Source: Palsa-506 sp963709075 (GTDB lineage: Bacteria; Actinomycetota; Actinomycetes; Streptosporangiales; Streptosporangiaceae). From it: DNA of 64,000 nucleotides. A program made the position numbers and the translations under genes. Under the pieces are notes generated by a model that was not told the DNA's origin, did no database searches, and saw nothing but the letters and a program-made list of their open reading frames with translations. Below are positions 57,756 to 64,000 of the stretch, piece after piece (the first letter of the stretch is position 1; each line of letters starts with the position of its first letter). The DNA is taken from contig CAVPUY010000002.1 in NCBI GenBank assembly GCA_963709075.1, positions 186,001-250,000 of the forward strand, read 5' to 3'.

Positions 57756-59067
57756 GCCCGGCTCCAGTCGGTCTCGATGGCGGGCCCGGCGGGCACCGGC
57801 AGGAACGGCTGGCCGGTCGCCGCCGTGCAGGCGCCCCGCTGGTGACAGCGGATCTCCGCGGCGAACACCCGTAGCGCGCTGCGGACGAACCTGGCGGCGC
57901 CATCGGGATGGTGGCACGCTCCGCGGCCGGAAACCAGGCCGGCCCACCGCTCAAGATCATTTATGACGCGGTCTTCCGGTCTGCTCCCGGCCAGCCTCGC
58001 GAGTGCCGTTGCGATCCGCGGCAGCCCGTTCAGGCACGGGCCGCACTGGCCGGCCGACTCAGCGCGAGGTAACGGGCTACCCGCGCCGTCTCGGCCAGGC
58101 CGCAGGATCCGGCCGGGAGGGCGGCCAGGACGCCCGCGCCCGCCGCGGCGCCGGCCGGCCGCAGCGCGGCGTTGCTCAGCGAGAGCTGCCCGGCCTGGCC
58201 GGCCGGCAGCCAGGTGCCGTGGTAGCCGCCGACGAGCACGGCCTGCACGTGATCCCCGAGGCCGACCAGGTCCCGCAGCGGGGTGCCGATCGCGGCCTCG
58301 ATGACCGCCGGGCTGCCGTCCGCCTGCCGGATGCTGGCCAGCATGCTGCCCGGCTCGGCCGAGGTGCCGAGGCCGCGGAACCAGGCGGCGCCGTAGCGCG
58401 CGATCAGTGCCAGGTGGGCCAGGGTCTCGACGTTCTGCACCAGCGTCGGCCGGCCGCCGACACCGCGCTCGAAGGCCCGCGGTGGCGTGAACGCCGGCAG
58501 CGCCGGGCCGCCGTTGAGCACGTTCACCACGGCAGTCTCCTGCCCGGAAAGGAACCTTGGCGGCGCGAGCACGAGGTCGACCTCGGCGCGATCCAGCCCG
58601 TTCTGCCTGCGCTCGAACGCAAGCTCGCCGAGAAAGCCGTGCAGCGGAAGGTCCTCGTGCAGGTAGAGCACGGCGCGGCGGGCGCCGGCCGCCTCGGCGG
58701 CGAGCTGCAGCCCGTCGAGTACCAGATGCGGCGAGTAACGCAGCAGCGTCTTGTCCTTGACGCTGAGCGGCTCGCTCTCCGCGCCGTTGGCCACGACCAG
58801 GGGGCGGTTCCCGGCCGCGGCGACCGCGGCGAGCTTCCTGTGCACCGGGAACGCCGCGCCGCCTCGCCCGGTCAGGCCGGACTCGCGCAGTTCGGCGATC
58901 AGCGGCCCTGGACCGCCGCGGTACGGCGGCGCCCCGTGCAGCGCCAGGTGGGCAGGCAGCCCGGCCGGCCTGCCGTCGGCCGGCAGCAGCCGGGGGAGGA
59001 GCCGGTCGGCCGGGCCGGGGAGGCGCGGGCGGCCCGCGTTCATCACCTTGGTGCCGCCCGCGGTCAT
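57752..59067 (-). CDS. NuoF-like NADH-binding flavoprotein (one frameshift)
   Basis: About 438 residues resembling complex I subunit NuoF. FMN/NADH regions: RESGLTGRGGAAFPVHRKLA and VVANGAESEPLSVKDKTLLR; then VGGRPTLVQNVETLAHLALI and the SLBB-like DLVGLGDHVQAVLVGGYHGT. After an indel near 58065 the cluster loop AESAGQCGPCLNGLPRIATA and GRGACHHPDG supply Cys ligands. No NuoE or other complex I genes are near. It probably oxidises NAD(P)H and passes electrons to the co-encoded ferredoxin or membrane cytochrome. Confidence 0.82.
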
Positions 59068-59651
59068 CGGGCACCTGCCTGGGCGGAGAGCAGGGCGGCG
59101 ACCCGCTGCGCCCGCGGCGTCGCCCTGGTCGCCCGCACCGCCCGCCAGCCGGCCGCGCCGGCCACCACGAGCACGCACCCGGCGGCCAGCGCGAGCAGCG
59201 GGCCGCGCTGCAGGTCGCCGCTGCTGCCGATGCTGTGCGCGAGCGCGACCGGCCAGGCGGCATAGGCCAGCCAGTGCACGCCGCGCCAGAGCCGGCGGCC
59301 GATCCGCGCCCGGGCGAGGCTCGTCACGATCAGGGCCAGCATCAGGTCAACCGAGACCGCGCCGAGGCCGATCCACAGCGGGCGGTACGGCGAGGCGAAC
59401 GGGATCACCGTGGCGGCCAGCCCGATCGTGACGAACGGGTCGGCGACGGCGGTCACGATGTGGACGGCGAGGAAGCCGACGGCCAGCAGCGACAGGTTGC
59501 GGTGCAGCCCGGTGACGGCGAACCTGGGCAGCCCGGGCAGCCTGCCCTGGCGGTTGACCATGATGCCGAGCACCATCACTGCGGTGAGCAGCACCAGGCA
59601 GACGATGCCGGTGGCACGGCTGGCGTACCAGAGCGCGGTGATCCCGCTCAT
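59064..59651 (-). CDS. ferric-reductase-like transmembrane protein
   Basis: 195 residues, intact, six helices (ALWYASRATGIVCLVLLTAV; NLSLLAVGFLAVHIVTAVAD; LWIGLGAVSVDLMLALIVTS; GVHWLAYAAWPVALAHSIGS; LLALAAGCVLVVAGAAGW). His in TGLHRNLS, AVHIVT, GVHWLAY and ALAHSIG are placed to ligate two b-type haems, as in the FRE/MsrQ membrane domain. It lacks FAD/NADH domains, which the neighbouring NuoF-like protein could provide. Overlaps both neighbours by ATGA. Confidence 0.85.
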   Translation of the reverse strand: MSGITALWYASRATGIVCLVLLTAVMVLGIMVNRQGRLPGLPRFAVTGLHRNLSLLAVGFLAVHIVTAVADPFVTIGLAATVIPFASPYRPLWIGLGAVSVDLMLALIVTSLARARIGRRLWRGVHWLAYAAWPVALAHSIGSSGDLQRGPLLALAAGCVLVVAGAAGWRAVRATRATPRAQRVAALLSAQAGAR

Positions 59652-60688
59652 CGAAGGGGCGCCCTTCCGCCGGTGCCGGCCAGCTGCGACGCCCCGGCTG
59701 GTCCGGCGGGGGGCGTGGCCGGCGTGCTCAGCGGCCGGGGTGATGCGGGTGGTCCGGCCGGGTCAGCCGGCCAGGCCGCGATGGTCCGCACCCGGCCGGC
59801 TGCATCGACGAGCCGCGCCGGGAGGCCGAGGCCGGCCAGCCAGCTGGCCGCCTCATCGCCCTTGATGATCGCGGCGATGCTGGCCGCGCGGGCCCGCAGG
59901 CAGGTCGCGGCGGTCACCGAGGCGAGCCGCCATGGTGGTGCCGCCAGCGCGCCTTGCCGGGGGCTCAGTATCTGCGTGAGGATCTCGCCGCCATGCCGCC
60001 AGCGGGCTGCGCCAGCTCCGGCGGTGGCCAGCCCGCCGCCGCGGATCGACACCACCGTCGCGGGCAGTTCCGGCTGGCCAGCCAGCCGGACCGAGTTGTC
60101 CTGCAGCCGGACCCGCCAGCCGCCCGGCGGCCGGTCGCCGGATGCAGCGACGTCCCCGCCGAGACTGACAAGCACGCCGCCGCCGAGCCGCGCAGCGATC
60201 ATGGTGGCGGCCCGGTCAGCGGCCCATGCCTTCGTCGTGGCGCCCAGGTCCAGCCAGCTGCCCGCCGGGAGGGTAACCAGCCCGCGGCCGGTGTCCAGCC
60301 GCAGCTGCCGCCAGCTCGCGCTGGCCGTTACCGCCAGCCGGGCCCGCGGGCCGGCCGGGAGCGACGGCCAGATGGCGGCGGCCGTGCCGGGCCAGCCGAC
60401 GGGGTCTACGTCGCCGCCGGTCAGCTCGGCGGCCAGCAGCGCCGCGCCGACAGCTTCGGCCAGCAACGGGCTGATCCGGACCGGGGCGCCCCGGCCGGCC
60501 GCCGCGTTTACCGCGGCAAGCTCGGAGTCATCGCGGAAGGTGCTGCAGGCGGCGTCCGCCGCCGCGATCTCGGCCGCCAGCAGTTCGCGGGCGGCCGGCA
60601 GCAGCGCCGGCTCGGTCACGGCCAGCGCGGCCACGGTGCCGAGCGCCGCCCAGCTGGCGGCCGCGGGCGGCATGGTGACCCGCATCAT
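59648..60688 (-). CDS. apbE: ApbE-like FAD:protein FMN transferase
   Basis: 346 residues, intact. Typical ApbE features: ACSTFRDDSELAAVNAAAG near the start, WLDLGATTKAWAADRAATMI, GGGVLVSLGGDVAASGDRPP and a later VTAATCLRARAASIAAIIKG. It would attach FMN to a Thr/Ser of an FMN_bind domain protein. The N-terminus carries no signal peptide, only an Ala-rich start. The C-terminal ~30 residues are Pro/Ala-rich. It sits between the small secreted protein and the ferric-reductase-like gene, with ATGA overlaps on both sides. Confidence 0.85.
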   Translation of the reverse strand: MMRVTMPPAAASWAALGTVAALAVTEPALLPAARELLAAEIAAADAACSTFRDDSELAAVNAAAGRGAPVRISPLLAEAVGAALLAAELTGGDVDPVGWPGTAAAIWPSLPAGPRARLAVTASASWRQLRLDTGRGLVTLPAGSWLDLGATTKAWAADRAATMIAARLGGGVLVSLGGDVAASGDRPPGGWRVRLQDNSVRLAGQPELPATVVSIRGGGLATAGAGAARWRHGGEILTQILSPRQGALAAPPWRLASVTAATCLRARAASIAAIIKGDEAASWLAGLGLPARLVDAAGRVRTIAAWPADPAGPPASPRPLSTPATPPAGPAGASQLAGTGGRAPLR

Positions 60689-61044
60689 GACCCGCCGGAG
60701 GTGACGCTGCCGGAGCCGGAGCTCGCTGACGGCGCCGTCGACGCCGGCCTGATGCTGCCGCCCGAGCTGTTCTTGCCCGAGCTGCTCTTAGCTGAGCTGC
60801 GCTTGCCTGCGCTGCCCGGGGTACCGGGAGCCGAGCCGCCGGACGTGCCGTTGCTCCCGGCCGCGGCGGCCGCCGATCCCGGGCTGTTTGAGGCATGGTG
60901 CTGCGCGCCGGGCAGGGCGAAGGCGACCGCGCCGGCCGTGACCACGCCGAGCACGCCGGCCGCCGCCGTGACCGTGCGCAGCCGCGCGTGCCCGCGATCG
61001 CGGTCAGCGGCCGCCCGCCCGGCCTGTTGCGAGTGCCTGCTCAT
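60685..61044 (-). CDS. small exported or anchored Ser/Gly-rich protein, first gene of redox operon
   Basis: 119 residues: a basic start, one hydrophobic segment (LRTVTAAAGVLGVVTAGAVAF) then only Ser/Gly/Ala/Lys low complexity. The front resembles N-termini of actinobacterial FMN_bind-domain proteins that accompany ApbE and ferric-reductase-like genes. Here the FMN_bind domain, with its flavinylated Thr/Ser motif, is missing and the frame stops on the apbE start. Either a truncated target or a linker-only anchor. Confidence 0.65.
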   Translation of the reverse strand: MSRHSQQAGRAAADRDRGHARLRTVTAAAGVLGVVTAGAVAFALPGAQHHASNSPGSAAAAAGSNGTSGGSAPGTPGSAGKRSSAKSSSGKNSSGGSIRPASTAPSASSGSGSVTSGGS

Positions 61045-61102
61045 CGGTTGGTCCTCCCTGACTAGGTTCGGGACACAGCCTCGCTCCCGGTGCTTGGGTA
61101 TC

Positions 61103-61130
61103 CCTCTGGCCTTCCTCTGCGCCAGCTATG
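61103..61130 (-). promoter_or_regulatory. three 11-bp-spaced hexamers before the redox operon
   Basis: On the minus strand the order is CATAGC, CAGAGG, CAGAGG, starting at plus-strand positions 61125, 61114 and 61103, each 11 bp apart and 59-86 bp upstream of the first redox gene. They match the CAGAGC array before the response regulator at 57.5 kb in sequence, spacing and orientation. Confidence 0.65.
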
Positions 61131-61309
61131 AGCCGTAACGGCTGGCCGGCCACGCCCGGGCGCACAGCGCCGGGCCGCCACGCACTCTGCGCTGCGGGCC
61201 GGACCGGCACCGCGGGTCAGCCGCCAGCCCTGTCGCTCACCTCGGTGGCTGGCTTTCCTGGCGGCAAAACAAGTCGCGAACGCCGGCCTGCGCCCGGCAT
61301 GCTGAGGCC

Positions 61310-61798
61310 GTGCTGATCAGAGAAGCTACCGCGCAGGACTGGCCGGCGATCTGGTCGTTCATGCGCGGCATTGCCGCCGCGGGCGAGACGTTCTCCTGGG
61401 ACCGCGACATCAGCGAGGAGGACGCGAGGTCGTACTGGCTCCGCCCGCTGCCTGCCCGCGCCGTGGTCGCCGTCGCCGCCGACGGCGCGGTGCTTGGCAC
61501 GGCCGAGATGGGTCCCAACCACGGCGGCCCGGCGGCGCACGTGGCCAGCGCCGGGTTCATGGTCGATCCGGCGCACTGCGGGCGCGGCGTGGGGCGGGCG
61601 CTCGGCGAGCACGTGCTGGCGCAGGCCAAGGCGGATGGCTACCGCGCGATGCAGTTCAACGCCGTGGCCGAAAGCAACGAGCGGGCGGTCTCGCTCTGGC
61701 GCTCACTCGGCTTCGATGTCCTGGCGGCTGTCCCTGAGGGCTTCCGGCACCCGGCCCGCGGCTACGTCGGGCTGCTCATCATGTACCGCAGGCTGTGA
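61310..61798 (+). CDS. GNAT-family N-acetyltransferase
   Basis: 162 residues, intact, GTG start at 61310. LIREATAQDWPAIWSFMRGI, AHVASAGFMVDPAHCGRGVG with the R-G-x-G-R/x-A-L CoA loop, GEHVLAQAKADGYRAMQFNA, AESNERAVSLWRSLGFD. Standard fold with conserved Asn in FNAVAESN. The substrate is unknown. No ribosome site is obvious, so it may be leaderless. Confidence 0.85.
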   Translation: MLIREATAQDWPAIWSFMRGIAAAGETFSWDRDISEEDARSYWLRPLPARAVVAVAADGAVLGTAEMGPNHGGPAAHVASAGFMVDPAHCGRGVGRALGEHVLAQAKADGYRAMQFNAVAESNERAVSLWRSLGFDVLAAVPEGFRHPARGYVGLLIMYRRL

Positions 61799-61827
61799 CC
61801 GCCGCCCGCCCGGCCCGCCCGGCGTGA

Positions 61828-63651
61828 TCAGCTCCTGACCGTGATGTCCGCCTGCTGCAGCAGGTGCTCGGCCGGATCCACCGTGATCGCCAGGGTGAGC
61901 TTGGCCGTCGTGCCGTCCAGCTCGACGGCGACGGAGGTCTCGCCGTCGCCGCTGCTGAACGCCGCAGGCTCGCACGGGCCCGCCCACGCCGCGGCCGCCG
62001 CGAGCTGGCGCAGCAGCACCCCGGTGTCCAGCGTGCCGGACGCCGGCACCGCCGGGGGCCACTCGCTGGCCTGGCCGTTCAGCAGCGCCACGACCCCGGC
62101 GAGGGCCCGGCCGAGCGCCGAGTCAGGGGCCGGCGGGACGGCCAGCGTGACCGACTGGACGCGGGGCCGGGGTTCCGGGGTGAGCCGCAGCTCGGCCTGC
62201 ACGACGCCGCGGTCACCGCGCAGCCACCAGCGGCAGTGCGCGGGCGAGTCGAACTCGGCCGGCCGCCCGCCGTCCTCGCCGAAATCCCCGATCCGCTGCC
62301 TGATCAGCTCGGCCTTCTGCCTGCGCTCGGCATAGGGCTCATCCTGGGCGACATTCGGCGTGAACAGGCGGCCGGCCACCGCGTCATCCCAGGACTGAAG
62401 CAGCCCCGTCACCGCACGCTGCCCGCTCAGGGTCTCCGGCCACGGGCCGCCAGGCGCGGGCACCGGGCCGCCCACCGCCGGCCGGCCCGCCGGTGACGAC
62501 CCGGACCAGGAACGAGACCGGAGCAGCACGTCGAGCATCCTCGCGCCCATCGGGTGGGCCGGCGCGTAGGTTCCGTTGCCGAGCACGATCACGCCGGTGC
62601 CGCTGGCCAGGTGCCAGCGCATATGGCTGCCGAACCCCGGATAGCCGCCGCTGTGCTGGACGATCCTGCCGTGCTCGGCGTCGTCCTCGACGAAGAGCCC
62701 GAAGCCGTAACTGCCTGCGCCGGGCCCGGCCGGGAAGCCGGGCGGCTGCGGCGGCAGCGCGACCTGCGGCAGCTGCATGTCGCGCCGCGATGACCGCCGG
62801 AGCGGATGCGGCTGGCCGGCGTCCACGGCGCCTGGCGGGAACGCGGCGGCGAAGCCGGTTACCCAGCGGCTGAGGTCGGCGACCGAGCTGAACACGCCGC
62901 CCATCGGGGCAAACGCGCCGGACGGGTCCGGGACGAGTTCCTCCCACCCGGCGGCGCCGCGCCGGTAGCCGCGGGCGAGCCTGGCCTCGCTGAACTCAGC
63001 CGCCTCGAAGCCGGTGCTTGTCATTCCGAGCGGCCGGAGCAGCCGGTCCCGGACGAAATCCGGGTAGCCGGTGCCCGCCGCCGCCGCGATCACCAGGCCG
63101 AGGATCGCGTAGCCGATGTTGGCGTATTCGAAGCGGGTACCCGGGGCCCAGGCAAACCGGACGCCGCCGGCCAGGAACTTGGCGAACTCACCGATCGGGG
63201 TGCCCTGCTGCCGGTCACCCCACGGGTCGTCGGTCGGGAAGCCCGCGGTCATCGTCAGCAGGTGGCGGATGGAAACGCGCGGCGAGTCGGCCGTCACCCG
63301 GCTCAGGTCGCCCATTTCAGGCACGTACTCCGCGGCCAGGTCATCGAGCGCGAGCGCGCCGTCATCCCGCAGCGCCAGGACGGCTGCCGCGGTGAAGCTC
63401 TTCGTCATCGAGGCGATCCGGAAGACGGTGTCGGCACCGGGCTCCGGGCCGCCGAGCCAGCTTTCGCCGAGACCGCGGGCATGCACCAGGCGGCCCCCGG
63501 CCACGATCCCGTATGCCAGCCCCGGCTGGCCGCCGCGGAGCAGGTAGCTGTCGGCGATCGCGGCGAGCGAGTCGATGTCGGCGGCGGCGAGCTGCCCTGG
63601 CCGCGGCGTGCCGTCGGTCATCAGGACGGGATCGGGCTGTCGGTCGGGCAC
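61828..63651 (-). CDS. serine hydrolase, class C beta-lactamase/esterase family
   Basis: 607 residues, intact. The penicillin-binding-like domain has the SxxK nucleophile in FRIASMTKSFTAAAVLALRD, the YxN motif in RFEYANIGYAILGLV and HSG in GRIVQHSGGYPGFGSHMRWH. A C-terminal extension of ~200 residues (from ALIRQRIGDF-like region to ITVRS) has an NTF2-like or lipocalin-type feel (CRWWLRGDRGVVQAELRLTP). No signal peptide is seen, so it is probably a cytoplasmic esterase or peptidase rather than a resistance enzyme. ATG at 63621 is an alternative start. Confidence 0.86.
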   Translation of the reverse strand: MPDRQPDPVLMTDGTPRPGQLAAADIDSLAAIADSYLLRGGQPGLAYGIVAGGRLVHARGLGESWLGGPEPGADTVFRIASMTKSFTAAAVLALRDDGALALDDLAAEYVPEMGDLSRVTADSPRVSIRHLLTMTAGFPTDDPWGDRQQGTPIGEFAKFLAGGVRFAWAPGTRFEYANIGYAILGLVIAAAAGTGYPDFVRDRLLRPLGMTSTGFEAAEFSEARLARGYRRGAAGWEELVPDPSGAFAPMGGVFSSVADLSRWVTGFAAAFPPGAVDAGQPHPLRRSSRRDMQLPQVALPPQPPGFPAGPGAGSYGFGLFVEDDAEHGRIVQHSGGYPGFGSHMRWHLASGTGVIVLGNGTYAPAHPMGARMLDVLLRSRSWSGSSPAGRPAVGGPVPAPGGPWPETLSGQRAVTGLLQSWDDAVAGRLFTPNVAQDEPYAERRQKAELIRQRIGDFGEDGGRPAEFDSPAHCRWWLRGDRGVVQAELRLTPEPRPRVQSVTLAVPPAPDSALGRALAGVVALLNGQASEWPPAVPASGTLDTGVLLRQLAAAAAWAGPCEPAAFSSGDGETSVAVELDGTTAKLTLAITVDPAEHLLQQADITVRS

Positions 63652-63806
63652 CTCGTACCTCCGGATCGGGCGGCGCGGCCGGGCGCGGACGATCTTCCGG
63701 CGCAGGCGCAGGCGCAGGCGCCGGCCGTGGTCCTGATCGTAGTGTCACCCGGCCGGCCGCACCGGGAGACGGCTGCCGCAGCGGGCCGGCCGGCCCGCGG
63801 CCGGCG

Positions 63807-64000
63807 CTAGCCGGGAGGCGCGGCGAGCAGGCGGCTGAGTTTGCTCGCCGACCCGGACGGAGCCGCGCCTGACTCGAGCAGCCGCTGCCCGGCCGCCGCC
63901 AGGATGTCAGGGGACCCGGAGACCAGCTCCACCTCGATCTCGCGCCAGGCCAGGTCGGCGGCCGCGAGCCCGGCACGGCCGGCGGACGCGGGCAGGGCCT
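63807..64000 (-). CDS. CYTH-type domain protein, C-terminal part (runs off the window)
   Basis: The last 64 codons are visible: LAAADLAWREIEVELVSGSP, DILAAAGQRLLESGAAPSGS, ASKLSRLLAAPPG, stop TAG at 63807-63809. The pattern W-x-E-[IV]-E-V-E-L followed by P-S-x-S-x-S-K-L matches the end of the CYTH (triphosphate tunnel) domain of actinobacterial CYTH or CYTH-CHAD proteins. A CHAD domain would normally follow, but this one ends here. The start is outside the window. Confidence 0.65.
   Translation of the reverse strand, partial: ALPASAGRAGLAAADLAWREIEVELVSGSPDILAAAGQRLLESGAAPSGSASKLSRLLAAPPG

Noticed and set aside
1..64000. tRNA or rRNA genes
   Set aside because: No tRNA cloverleaf with GTTCRANYC-type T-arm and no rRNA-like stretch was recognised on either strand by eye; a computed scan would be decisive.

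Overview
The window is a high-GC chromosomal segment from an actinomycete. The evidence is GC-biased codon use, GTG starts, ATGA/GTGA start-stop overlaps, a Tad pilus locus of actinobacterial layout, DUF222-type and MerR-PP2C proteins, a LysM-BTAD regulator and an auxiliary-type tryptophanyl-tRNA synthetase with a Trp-codon leader. The genus cannot be fixed from the sequence alone; a Streptosporangiales-like or related soil lineage would fit. Many otherwise well-conserved genes are split by single-base frame changes, mostly in G/C runs, while neighbours such as ilvD, kdpE and kimA are intact. Uncorrected assembly indels are the simplest cause, so most 'broken' genes here are probably intact in the organism.

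Layout. 1-8 kb: branched-chain amino acid operon (leader peptide and terminator, ilvB, ilvN, ilvC, leuB, cimA, ilvD). 8-16 kb: NarL-type two-component system and a divergent membrane protein; trpS with a complete ribosome-mediated attenuator; a MerR-PP2C fusion; a small cluster with an E1/ThiF-like enzyme, an unknown 193-residue protein, a membrane LuxR regulator and a 26-residue peptide gene that looks like a RiPP precursor. 16-29 kb: a Rieske oxygenase, then a long Tad/Flp pilus operon ending in a LysM-BTAD regulator. 29-33 kb: small stress or detoxification-type genes (two DHFR/RibD-fold reductases, ArsR-DoxX pair, PPOX-fold protein) and a DUF664 remnant. 33-38 kb: a nitrilase-family enzyme and a scrambled zone of gene remnants (DUF222 protein lacking HNH, a DnaE2-like start, the tail of a P1 peptidase) rich in tandem repeats. 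38-43 kb: KdpDE-like two-component system beside a KimA-type potassium importer. 43-56 kb: LPG-synthase-type flippase, UbiA-like membrane protein and methyltransferase, G1 glutamic protease, acetyltransferase, hydrolases, and two surface-glycan glycosyltransferases. 55-61 kb: a redox operon (small secreted protein, ApbE, ferric-reductase-like membrane protein, NuoF-like flavoprotein, ferredoxin) followed by its probable OmpR-type two-component system. 61-64 kb: acetyltransferase, serine hydrolase and the end of a CYTH-type protein.

How the parts work together. The first operon makes Val, Leu precursors and, through citramalate, Ile; its leader peptide lets translation of Ile/Val/Leu codons control read-through. 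trpS is controlled by the same logic with tandem Trp codons. The 57.5 kb and 61.1 kb promoters share three hexamers spaced 11 bp apart, suggesting that the encoded response regulator controls both itself and the redox operon. The most novel-looking items are the E1-like enzyme plus peptide cluster and the redox operon, whose expected FMN-binding target domain is missing.
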